Origin: an uncultured Oscillospiraceae bacterium
GTDB taxonomy: Bacteria > Bacillota > Clostridia > Oscillospirales > Acutalibacteraceae
DNA length: 6,995 bases
Reading direction: 5' to 3'
Assembly (NCBI GenBank): GCA_900546895.1
Contig: UREO01000162.1
Location: forward strand, 1 to 6,995
Below, piece by piece: positions 1 to 5,622 of this stretch; the first letter of the stretch is position 1, and each line of letters begins with the position of its first letter. The translations under genes and the position numbers were made by a program. The notes under the pieces were generated by a model. That model saw only the letters and a list, made by a program, of their open reading frames with translations, made no database searches and had not been told where the DNA came from.

Positions 1-53
1 TCACTCTATTCCTCTTTCCGTTTGGGGTTACCCCAACTATTGACATTGAGCCA
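1..53. mobile_element. Possible terminal end of an insertion sequence (truncated by window edge)
   Basis: No gene is visible here. A short hairpin (TTGGGG, loop TTA, CCCCAA, positions 22-36) is followed by ATTGACATTGAGCCA at 39-53. Read on the minus strand this is a TGGCTCAATGTCAA-type end. It resembles the proposed IS end at 6478 (TGGCTCAATTGTCAA) and the GGCTC-type terminal repeats known for ISL3-family elements. It lies just outside the terminator of the aminopeptidase gene, a common neutral landing place. The rest of the element would be left of the window, so the family is a guess. Confidence 0.3.
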
Positions 54-60
54 ATGAAAA

Positions 61-105
61 AATGCGCCTTGAGACGGCTTTGAAAGCCCAATCAAGACGC
101 ATTTT
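61..105 (-). terminator. Rho-independent terminator of the aminopeptidase P gene
   Basis: AATGCGCCTTGA (61-72) pairs with TCAAGACGCATT (91-102) with one G-T wobble, and an inner GGCTT/AAGCC stem closes on a 3-nt loop. On the minus strand the stem is followed by a run of T (complement of the A run at 57-62). It starts 40 nt after the stop codon of the gene ending at 145. T residues also follow on the plus strand, so it may act in both directions. Confidence 0.75.
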
Positions 106-144
106 TAATGTACTATGATACTGTTTTTCAACCGTTTCTTTGCT

Positions 145-1938
145 TTATCCCTTTTTAACCGGCTGGGTATGGTCCTTCAGCCACTGAAGCTCTTTTCCGG
201 AAAGGCCCGGGGAAAGCTTTTCACAGACCGTCCGATGGTAGTTGTTCAGCCATTCCAGCTCCTCATCCGTCATCAGCTCGGTCAGGATTCCCGCGGTATC
301 GATCGGGAAATAAGTAATGGGTTCAAATTTCAGGAACTGCCCGTACTCATTATTGACAAAATCGGTGACAAGAAGAATGTTTTCGGTGCGGATTCCGTGC
401 TTGCCCTCTTCATAAATACCGGGTTCATCGGTGATGGTCATACCCTTTTTAAAGACGACATTATTGTTGATCCTCAGGTTCTGCGGGCCCTCGTGTACTC
501 CGCTGAACATCCCCACGCCGTGGCCCGTACCGCAGCGATAATCGATACCGTGCTTCCACACCTGCTCGCGGCTGAGGATATCGATGTTGCCGCCGGTGCA
601 GCCCTCCAGAAATACAGCCGCGGCCAGCGCGATATGCGCTTTCAGCACATAGGTATAATGCTCCTTTTCCTCCCGGCTGAGCGGCCCTAAAACGAAGGTG
701 CGGGTAATATCGGTCGTCCCTTCCAGATACTGTCCGCCGGAATCGATCAGCAGGAAGCCCTGATTTTTCAAGATGCTGCAGGTTTCCGGTTTCGGGCTGT
801 AATGCATCATCGCGGCGTTCGCGCCGTAGGCCGCGATGGTGCCGAAGCTCTCCCCCTTGTTGTTCGGCTGCTTTGCCCTGCACTCCCGCAGCATATCGCA
901 CACGGTGCATTCGGTAACGGTCTCCCCGTTCTTCATCCTATCCTCGAATTGGACGCAGAATTCAACGAGCGCGCGGCCGTCCTTGATATGCGCTTCTATG
1001 ATATTTTTAATCTCCGTTTCATTCTTGACCCCCTTGAGGGCAATCACGGTATCGCCGCCCTCTTTGACGGTCACATGCCGGTTCTGCTTCAGCAGCTGAT
1101 ACAGGTCGTAATTCACGTTGACCGGGTCGACCAGAATCGTCTGATCGGAACTGATTTTTTCCAGGGCACGGTCGATTTCCTCGTATTCCTTTACCGTGAC
1201 GCCGTTTTCCTTTAGGTAGGCAAGTGTTTCCGGCAAAACGCGGCCGGTACTGATAAACAGGTAAGCGGAGTCGGAAGAAACCATCGCGTAAGAAACTGCG
1301 AGCGGATTGTATTCGATGTCATCCGCACGGATATTCATCAGCCAGGCGACGCAGTCCAGCTTGGTAAAGAGTTCCCCGTCGGCATGCTGCTTTTTCAGCT
1401 CCGCGCGAACCTGTTCCAGCTTTTCTTTGCAGGTATAGCCCGCGTACTTTGCGTCGTGAACAAACACCTTGCTTGCGGGCATTGCCGGCCTGTCCGTCCA
1501 AATATCCTTAATGAGATCGACCGCCTTGATTTTCAGCTTTTTCCCGGCGAATTTCTCGCGCATTTCCCCGACGGCGGCAGCGGAAAGCATTTTGCCGTCA
1601 AATCCAACCGTTTCGCCTTCGTTCAGCTCCTCGGCCAGAAATTCAGTGTAAGTCGGCACGCCCTTGACCGCCATACGGTACAGGGTAATTTCGCTGCCCT
1701 CCAGCTGATGCGCGGCCTGGATAAAATACCGGCCGTCCGTCCAGAGCCCGCTTTGGGTTTCCGTAATCACCAGTGTTCCCGCGGAACCGGTAAAGCCGGA
1801 AAAATAGCTTCTTGCCGCCCAGTGATCGGGCAGGTACTCGCTCATATGCGGGTCGGCGGAAGGCACGATATAGGCCTGTACGCCGTTCTGCTTCATCTGG
1901 CGGCGCAGCGCGGCAAGCCTTTCATTTACACTGTTCAT
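145..1938 (-). CDS. pepP: Xaa-Pro aminopeptidase (aminopeptidase P, peptidase family M24B), three-domain form, 597 aa
   Basis: This cytosolic metallo-exopeptidase should remove the N-terminal residue from peptides with proline in second position, which matters in peptide turnover and nutrition. Two creatinase-like N-terminal domains occupy roughly residues 5-140 and 155-300, and the pita-bread M24 catalytic domain about 308-540. A C-terminal extension to 597 matches the longer eukaryote-type APP rather than the roughly 440-aa E. coli PepP, so the symbol is used in the broad family sense. The five expected metal ligands are visible: D399 (LLIDSGG), D410 (TTDITRT), H473 (GTGHGVG), E505 (TDEPG) and E519 (RTEN). 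The supporting histidines H379 (MMHY) and H482 (VHEGP) are also present. There is no signal peptide or membrane segment. ATG at 1938 is supported by AGAAGGAG 9 nt upstream, and the N-terminus aligns with the family. The gene appears monocistronic, with its own promoter and terminator, and intact. Confidence 0.95.
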   Translation of the reverse strand: MNSVNERLAALRRQMKQNGVQAYIVPSADPHMSEYLPDHWAARSYFSGFTGSAGTLVITETQSGLWTDGRYFIQAAHQLEGSEITLYRMAVKGVPTYTEFLAEELNEGETVGFDGKMLSAAAVGEMREKFAGKKLKIKAVDLIKDIWTDRPAMPASKVFVHDAKYAGYTCKEKLEQVRAELKKQHADGELFTKLDCVAWLMNIRADDIEYNPLAVSYAMVSSDSAYLFISTGRVLPETLAYLKENGVTVKEYEEIDRALEKISSDQTILVDPVNVNYDLYQLLKQNRHVTVKEGGDTVIALKGVKNETEIKNIIEAHIKDGRALVEFCVQFEDRMKNGETVTECTVCDMLRECRAKQPNNKGESFGTIAAYGANAAMMHYSPKPETCSILKNQGFLLIDSGGQYLEGTTDITRTFVLGPLSREEKEHYTYVLKAHIALAAAVFLEGCTGGNIDILSREQVWKHGIDYRCGTGHGVGMFSGVHEGPQNLRINNNVVFKKGMTITDEPGIYEEGKHGIRTENILLVTDFVNNEYGQFLKFEPITYFPIDTAGILTELMTDEELEWLNNYHRTVCEKLSPGLSGKELQWLKDHTQPVKKG

Positions 1939-1947
1939 AATTCATTT

Positions 1948-1955
1948 CTCCTTCT
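1948..1955 (-). promoter_or_regulatory. Ribosome binding site of the aminopeptidase gene
   Basis: On the minus strand AGAAGGAG lies 9 nt before the ATG at 1938. It fixes the start codon. Confidence 0.8.
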
Positions 1956-2015
1956 ATCTTAAAATGGCATCTTTCCTGAATCTGGATTACAGCATTTCCA
2001 GTTGATTCTGCGACA

Positions 2016-2060
2016 AATTCACGTTTCTCCCCCGCCAAAGGCGGGGGAGAAACGTGAATT
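2016..2060 (-). repeat. Perfect 21-bp inverted repeat with 3-nt loop in the aminopeptidase mRNA leader
   Basis: Left arm 2016-2036 and right arm 2040-2060 are exact reverse complements, separated only by AAA (2037-2039). The core is CTCCCCCGCC/GGCGGGGGAG. The hairpin lies between the promoter at 2100-2128 and the start codon at 1938, so it would fold in the 5' leader about 78 nt before the ATG. No T run follows on either strand, so it is not an ordinary intrinsic terminator. It could be an mRNA-stabilising element, an attenuator part, or a small palindromic mobile repeat. Confidence 0.85.
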
Positions 2061-2099
2061 GCAAACTGAAATAGAATTACTGTAGTGCGAATATTAAAA

Positions 2100-2128
2100 A
2101 GTATAGGCTGATTCATAGGGATTGTCAA
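2100..2128 (-). promoter_or_regulatory. Sigma-A type promoter for the aminopeptidase gene
   Basis: On the minus strand there is an exact TTGACA -35 box (2128-2123), a 17-bp spacer and TATACT (2105-2100). Transcription should begin near 2093, giving a leader of about 155 nt with the 21-bp hairpin inside. It lies just beyond the terminator of the preceding gene, so the aminopeptidase is probably transcribed on its own. Confidence 0.8.
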
Positions 2129-2169
2129 GCTGATCGCCACTTCACTTGGCAGGGAGTTTTCCCGGCCAA

Positions 2170-2204
2170 AAATGCCGTCCGGGCACTGACTCCGGACGGC
2201 ATTT
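2170..2204 (-). terminator. Rho-independent terminator of the 161-aa hypothetical gene
   Basis: AAATGCCGTCCGG (2170-2182) and CCGGACGGCATTT (2192-2204) form a perfect 13-bp stem with a 9-nt loop. On the minus strand it begins 7 nt after the stop codon at 2211, and the T residues of the descending arm give the U-rich end. It also has T residues on the plus side, so it is potentially bidirectional. Confidence 0.9.
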
Positions 2205-2210
2205 GTTTTT

Positions 2211-2696
2211 CTATTTCGGTTCAGATTTCTTTCCGTTCCAGTTGACAACCGACACGGCTCCATCCGCGGCAGCCTGTTCCATCAGCTTGAGCATTTCCAA
2301 AGCGCTGCGGAAATGAAGCGTCTGATTCTGCTCAACCCAGGTGATCGTACCCTGCCAAGTGGCATTCTTACGGTACTGCACGTTAACGACAAAGGTCGCC
2401 GGTGCTTCACTCATAATTTTATTCATTGTCTCTTCCACAGCGTCATCCACCCTTTTTATTTTTGGCCTTGCCCTTTTTATATCAAATTTCCGCCCCTGAA
2501 AAGAAGCCTGAGGAAAGGAAATGCTGTCAAACAGATCATCCATTCCGCGCAGAAATTCGCATTCATTTTGAAAAGGCATAACGCTGTTGTAATGCGCACT
2601 GTAGACATACCCTTTCAGCGTTTCGTTCTTTATGGAATTCAGATAGATAATGCTCCGGGAGTTGGCAGAAGCCTGTCCCCTTTGCCCGTTTTGCAT
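2211..2696 (-). CDS. Hypothetical protein, 161 aa, with two similar modules
   Basis: I do not recognise a named family, though the C-terminal half has the look of a protein conserved in clostridia. It is hydrophilic, with no signal peptide or membrane helix. Two segments resemble each other: residues 29-56 and 116-143 share G-x-[VI], then 13 residues after the G a run F-x-[NS]-x-x-E-x-L-[RK]-x-M-[DE]. Pairs are G29/G116, F42/F129, E47/E134, L49/L136, R50/K137, M52/M139, D53/E140, all offset by 87. Each module may be a strand pair plus a helix. A basic linker lies around 69-82. ATG at 2696 is chosen because AGGTG sits 6 nt upstream; a longer reading from TTG at 2834 would start inside the promoter. 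It has its own promoter and terminator and is transcribed away from sigK. Function is unknown. Confidence 0.75.
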   Translation of the reverse strand: MQNGQRGQASANSRSIIYLNSIKNETLKGYVYSAHYNSVMPFQNECEFLRGMDDLFDSISFPQASFQGRKFDIKRARPKIKRVDDAVEETMNKIMSEAPATFVVNVQYRKNATWQGTITWVEQNQTLHFRSALEMLKLMEQAAADGAVSVVNWNGKKSEPK

Positions 2697-2805
2697 CTTT
2701 ATCACCTGTGTTTCAAATATGTTCTGTTCCGCTCCCGTTGTCTTCCTGTCAAACCCGGAACACGCAGCCGGCCGGCATCCATTGCAGGCAGAACCAACCA
2801 AGATT

Positions 2806-2834
2806 ATTTTAACATAACCGTGTAAAATAATCAA
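2806..2834 (-). promoter_or_regulatory. Promoter of the 161-aa gene, overlapped by an inverted repeat
   Basis: On the minus strand TTGATT (2834-2829), a 17-bp spacer and TAAAAT (2811-2806), with a TG one base upstream of the -10 box (extended -10). A perfect 10-bp inverted repeat, GATTATTTTA and TAAAATAATC, at 2802-2811 and 2823-2832 with an 11-bp gap, covers both boxes. A dimeric repressor bound there would block RNA polymerase. The expected start is near 2799, giving a leader of about 100 nt. Confidence 0.6.
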
Positions 2835-2958
2835 AGAATTTCAGCGTTTTTTTATAAAGCCATCTATCATCAGGATACGCGCCGCCATCCATCGACACCG
2901 TACCCATTTTATTTTCCGCTTTCTCCAAGGACTCCACTTCTTTATTTATCGTTCTCAT
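2809..2958 (-). CDS. Tentative small ORF, 49 aa
   Basis: This minus-strand reading frame from ATG at 2958 to TAA at 2809 encodes a charged peptide with an aromatic C-terminal part (WLYKKTLKFFDYF, about residues 33-45). The composition looks protein-like. However, no clear ribosome binding site precedes the ATG, a candidate promoter -10 box overlaps the start codon, and the end of the frame runs into the promoter of the 161-aa gene. A shorter product from the internal ATG at 2907 (32 aa) is possible but its GGAG is about 14 nt away. It may not be translated. Confidence 0.22.
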   Translation of the reverse strand: MRTINKEVESLEKAENKMGTVSMDGGAYPDDRWLYKKTLKFFDYFTRLC

Positions 2959-2985
2959 TTTACAGGATCATTCGGCATTTTTCAA
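2957..2985 (-). promoter_or_regulatory. Candidate minus-strand promoter
   Basis: TTGAAA (2985-2980), a 17-bp spacer and TAAAAT (2962-2957) on the minus strand. Transcripts would start near 2950 and could read the tentative small ORF from an internal start, or form a long leader for the 161-aa gene. It is divergent from sigK. The region is AT-rich, so a chance match is possible. Confidence 0.4.
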
Positions 2986-2990
2986 CACTG

Positions 2991-3015
2991 TTTACGGAAA
3001 TAAAAGGGCCGTAAA
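2991..3015. repeat. Inverted repeat TTTACGG-N11-CCGTAAA between divergent promoters
   Basis: Perfect 7-bp arms at 2991-2997 and 3009-3015 with an 11-bp gap. It lies directly upstream of the candidate minus-strand -35 box (2980-2985) and about 36 bp upstream of the likely sigK -10 box. The position and roughly two-turn half-site spacing suit a protein-binding operator, but no regulator gene is in view. Confidence 0.45.
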
Positions 3016-3050
3016 ATCTGCCGGACTTGCAACGGACAGGCGCCCGGCGG

Positions 3051-3080
3051 CATATAATGGCAAACGACAATATAAAGGAG
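3051..3080 (+). promoter_or_regulatory. sigK -10 region and ribosome binding site
   Basis: CATATAAT at 3051-3058 resembles the -10 element of sporulation sigma E/sigma K promoters and also contains TATAAT. No convincing sigma-A -35 box sits 17 bp upstream, which favours a sporulation sigma. AAAGGAG at 3074-3080 lies 7 nt before the ATG at 3088. The promoter class is inferred from the -10 alone. Confidence 0.45.
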
Positions 3081-3087
3081 TGGTTAT

Positions 3088-3738
3088 ATGCTTGGTGCCG
3101 TACTTGGATTTGCGCTCTCCGGACTGCTGTTTTTTATTCTTCACGTAACAGGCTCGGGTTCCTTTCCCAGACCGCTTACGGCACAGGAAGAGAGGGACTG
3201 TCTGGAGCGGTTGAAAAGCGGGGACATGAAGGCTAAAAATGAACTGATCGAACACAATCTTCGTCTGGTCGCCCATATCATCAAGAAATACTACGCCAAC
3301 TCAAACGATCAGGACGACCTGATTTCCATCGGAACCATCGGTTTGATTAAAGCGGTAAACACGTTTGACAGCAGCAAGGGAATCCGCCTTTCCAGCTACG
3401 CGGCCCGGTGCATTGAAAATGAAGTGCTGATGTTCTTCCGCTCTTCCAAAAAAACCGCGCAGGATATCTCCATCAACGAGCCGATCGACACCGACAAGGA
3501 TGGAAACGCACTGACATTGATGGACGTAATGGCTACGGAAGACAACATCATTGACAACCTTGACTGTAAAATCAAATCGGAACAGCTCAAACGGTATATC
3601 CGCGAGGTCCTCTCCCCCCGGGAGCAGACCATTATTGAGCTTCGGTACGGTCTGACCGGCCGCAGTCCGCTGACACAACGGGAAGTGGCTCAGAAGCTGG
3701 GCATCTCCCGCTCGTATGTATACGGAGGCCTTAAATAG
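3088..3738 (+). CDS. sigK: Sporulation sigma factor SigK, 3'-interrupted (216 aa)
   Basis: Late mother-cell sigma factor that directs RNA polymerase to spore coat and maturation genes. Residues 1-22 are hydrophobic and resemble the pro-sequence that membrane protease SpoIVFB removes in B. subtilis; some clostridia lack it. Region 2 spans about 51-118: NELIEHNLRLVAHI (core binding), DLISIGTIGLIKA (77-89) and SYAARCIENEVLMFF (-10 recognition). Region 4.1 is LSPREQTIIELRYGL (175-189). Region 4.2 starts normally with TQREVAQKLGISRSYV (196-211), then departs into YGGLK and stops. Family members continue with SRIEK-x-ALxKL, the rest of the recognition helix, plus a short tail of roughly 15-30 residues. 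As it stands the protein cannot form a complete -35 binding helix. Either a skin-like element splits the gene and excises during sporulation, or the gene is decayed. The start is supported by AAAGGAG. Confidence 0.9.
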   Translation: MLGAVLGFALSGLLFFILHVTGSGSFPRPLTAQEERDCLERLKSGDMKAKNELIEHNLRLVAHIIKKYYANSNDQDDLISIGTIGLIKAVNTFDSSKGIRLSSYAARCIENEVLMFFRSSKKTAQDISINEPIDTDKDGNALTLMDVMATEDNIIDNLDCKIKSEQLKRYIREVLSPREQTIIELRYGLTGRSPLTQREVAQKLGISRSYVYGGLK

Positions 3739-4128
3739 AAATATTTACCATAAAAGTAAAAATATGTATAAATTACAGTTTCTATGTAGCAAGTATCCGG
3801 GCGCGATTATTAGAAACGAGCCCGGGAAACCGCATGAATACTGGATTTTTTCTTCGACATATTTCTTTCAATCTCACGGGGTAAAGACTCGGCTAATGTA
3901 AATAAAATCAATTCGAAATGTCGAAACCCGCATCACACCTATGAAATTTCAGTCTCTTCTCACGCCCACTCCCAATTTTAAATTTGTTAAGCAACCACCC
4001 ATTTTTTAGCATTAAAAGAGGACGGGCGAAGAAAGGACAAGTCATGTAAAAGATCAGAGATCATGTTGAACTGTGTCGAATATTAAATATTATTCATGCA
4101 GTTTAATGTAAATTTAATTAAATAATTC
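3721..4128. other. AT-rich stretch after the sigK break without a recognisable gene
   Basis: No frame here gives a recognisable protein. One 61-codon reading starting inside sigK (3716-3901) has no ribosome binding site and no family features. Visible structures are weak: inverted repeat CCGGGC (3797-3802)/GCCCGG (3820-3825) with a 17-nt loop, and the 10-bp palindrome TGAAATTTCA (3942-3951). TATGTATA at the break (3715-3722) recurs at 3763-3770. Composition is clearly more AT-rich than sigK. It fits the end of an inserted element or decayed DNA; a recombination attachment site would lie near 3715-3725. Confidence 0.5.
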
Positions 4129-4129
4129 G

Positions 4130-4158
4130 TTGATTTTTGCATGATGTTGTGCTATGAT
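4130..4158 (+). promoter_or_regulatory. Sigma-A promoter of the AAA ATPase gene
   Basis: TTGATT (4130-4135), a 17-bp spacer and TATGAT (4153-4158), preceded by TGC to give an extended -10. Start expected near 4165, only about 24 nt before the start codon. The gene therefore carries its own constitutive-looking promoter. Confidence 0.75.
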
Positions 4159-4173
4159 ATATACGTAACCTCG

Positions 4174-4181
4174 AAAGGAGG
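4174..4181 (+). promoter_or_regulatory. Ribosome binding site deciding the ATPase start
   Basis: AAAGGAGG lies 7 nt before the ATG at 4189. The in-frame ATG at 4141 is upstream of the predicted transcript start, so 4189 is the real start. Confidence 0.85.
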
Positions 4182-4188
4182 ATTCGTT

Positions 4189-5484
4189 ATGTATCGAAAA
4201 GTTACCCGCTTTCTGGAAGCGTGGAAAGATAGCAATCACCGCAAGCCTTTGATCTTGCAGGGCGCAAGGCAGGTTGGCAAAACCTACACCGTACTGGAAT
4301 TTGGTCGCACACACTACGAAAATGTGGCGTATTTTAATTTCGAAATGAACGCGAAATTGGCGCAAACATTTGACGAGGACATCAGCCCGGCCTATCTGAT
4401 TCCGATTCTTTCGCACATTTCCGGACAAACAATTGTGAAAGAAAAGACATTGATCGTTTTTGACGAGGTACAGCTTTGTGAACGCGCCTTGACCTCACTG
4501 AAATACTTCTGTGAGGATGCTTCGGAATATCACATTATCGTTGCCGGGAGTCTGCTGGATGTGGCCGTAAATCGCGAGCAGTTTTCATTCCCGGTGGGCA
4601 AGGTAGATATAAAAACGATGTTTCCGATGGACTTGGAAGAATTTCTGCTCGCAATGGGCGAAGAAACTCTTACGGAGAAAATCAAAGAATGTTTTCTGAA
4701 TGATTCCCCAATGCCTGCCGCGTTCCATGATGCGGCTATGCAATACTACCGCCAGTACCTCGTTGTCGGCGGAATGCCAGAGTGTGTTTTGCAGTTTTCC
4801 CAAACGAAAGACTACATTCTTATTCGCAACACACAGTCTGCCATCCTTGCAAGTTATCTCAATGATATGAGCAAATACAATCAGCAAAACGAAATTAAAA
4901 AGACACGGCTTGCCTATAATAATATTACCGTACAGCTTTCCAAAAGAAATACCCGCTTCCAGTATAAACTGATCAAGTCAGGCGGTCGTGCGTCGGAGTT
5001 TGAGAATGCAATCGAGTGGCTGACATTGTCAGGCATCATTTCACAGGTGCATAGGGTGGAGCATTGCCGTAAACCTTTGGAAGACAACCGCAACATCGAT
5101 GCTTTCAAAATCTATGTTTCGGATTCAGGTTTACTATGCGCAAAAAAGGATTTGGTGGCGCAGGATATCCTCTATATGTCTGAGGAGTTGAATGATTTTA
5201 AGGGTGGCATGGCCGAAAACTATGTGAATATACAACTGACCTGCAATGAATATCGGACTTATTACTGGGAATCCGAGCGGGGCGCTGAAGTTGATTTCAT
5301 TATCCAGCGCGAAGGTGAAATTATTCCAATTGAGGTCAAAAGCGCGGACAATACCCGGGCAAAAAGCCTGAAAGTGTATATGGAAACCTATAAGCCGAAA
5401 TATGCCATCAAGCTCTCCGCAAAGAATTTCGGTTTTGAGGACGGCAAAAAAACTGTTCCGCTATACGCTGCATTTTGCATCTGA
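4189..5484 (+). CDS. AAA-family ATPase with C-terminal DUF4143 domain (COG1373 type), 431 aa
   Basis: Predicted cytosolic ATP-binding protein of a widespread but poorly understood family, often carried as a single gene in bacterial and archaeal accessory regions. The N-terminal AAA domain (about 1-155) has Walker A GARQVGKT (25-32, K31), Walker B LIVFDEVQ (88-95, D92/E93) and a sensor-like IIVAGS (116-121). A linker and winged-helix-like part spans about 180-330, with the family-typical YLVVGGMPE (190-198). The DUF4143 C-terminus has E343 in MAENYV, D369 in EVDFII and E382-x-K384 in IPIEVK. This E...D...ExK pattern is that of a PD-(D/E)XK nuclease fold, though cleavage is unproven for the family. 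Length is normal and all motifs are intact, so it is probably expressed. It has its own promoter and terminator, and no same-strand partner gene follows. Substrate and role are unknown; defence or stress roles are speculation. Confidence 0.92.
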   Translation: MYRKVTRFLEAWKDSNHRKPLILQGARQVGKTYTVLEFGRTHYENVAYFNFEMNAKLAQTFDEDISPAYLIPILSHISGQTIVKEKTLIVFDEVQLCERALTSLKYFCEDASEYHIIVAGSLLDVAVNREQFSFPVGKVDIKTMFPMDLEEFLLAMGEETLTEKIKECFLNDSPMPAAFHDAAMQYYRQYLVVGGMPECVLQFSQTKDYILIRNTQSAILASYLNDMSKYNQQNEIKKTRLAYNNITVQLSKRNTRFQYKLIKSGGRASEFENAIEWLTLSGIISQVHRVEHCRKPLEDNRNIDAFKIYVSDSGLLCAKKDLVAQDILYMSEELNDFKGGMAENYVNIQLTCNEYRTYYWESERGAEVDFIIQREGEIIPIEVKSADNTRAKSLKVYMETYKPKYAIKLSAKNFGFEDGKKTVPLYAAFCI

Positions 5485-5492
5485 CCATAATT

Positions 5493-5546
5493 ATACAAAG
5501 CCAAAACCGCTAAGGATCATCCCCGGCGGCTTTGGCTTTTTGTATA
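5493..5546 (+). terminator. Rho-independent terminator of the ATPase gene
   Basis: AAAGCCAAAACCGC (5497-5510) pairs with GCGGCTTTGGCTTT (5526-5539) with one mismatch, followed by TTTTTG. It begins 9 nt after the stop codon. Confidence 0.85.
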
Positions 5547-5622
5547 TTCGCTGTGAATTTGAGATTGATGGTAGGTTCAGCTCCGGTCATTCTGGCTGGC
5601 AATAGAGCTGAGTTCTAATATT

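Noticed and set aside
115..690. Long plus-strand reading frame opposite the aminopeptidase gene (also 802-1215 and 1384-1962)
   Set aside because: These are antisense to a clearly identified, motif-complete gene and show no family features or ribosome binding sites; GC-rich third positions explain the open frames.
2016..2060. The 21-bp palindrome as a CRISPR repeat or intrinsic terminator
   Set aside because: There is a single copy with no spacer array, and no T run follows either arm.
1922..2263. Minus-strand frame of 113 codons across the aminopeptidase leader
   Set aside because: It crosses a terminator, a promoter and the 21-bp hairpin and overlaps two better-supported genes.
2313..2825. 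170-codon plus-strand frame opposite the 161-aa gene
   Set aside because: The minus-strand gene has a promoter, a ribosome binding site, a terminator and an internal module repeat; the plus frame has none of these.
3716..3901. 61-codon frame starting in the end of sigK
   Set aside because: No ribosome binding site and no recognisable domain. Kept only as a possible trace of a frameshifted sigK end (T-E-A-L).
4141..4188. Upstream ATG giving the ATPase 16 extra residues
   Set aside because: It lies between the -35 and -10 boxes, before the transcript start, whereas ATG 4189 has an ideal AAAGGAGG.
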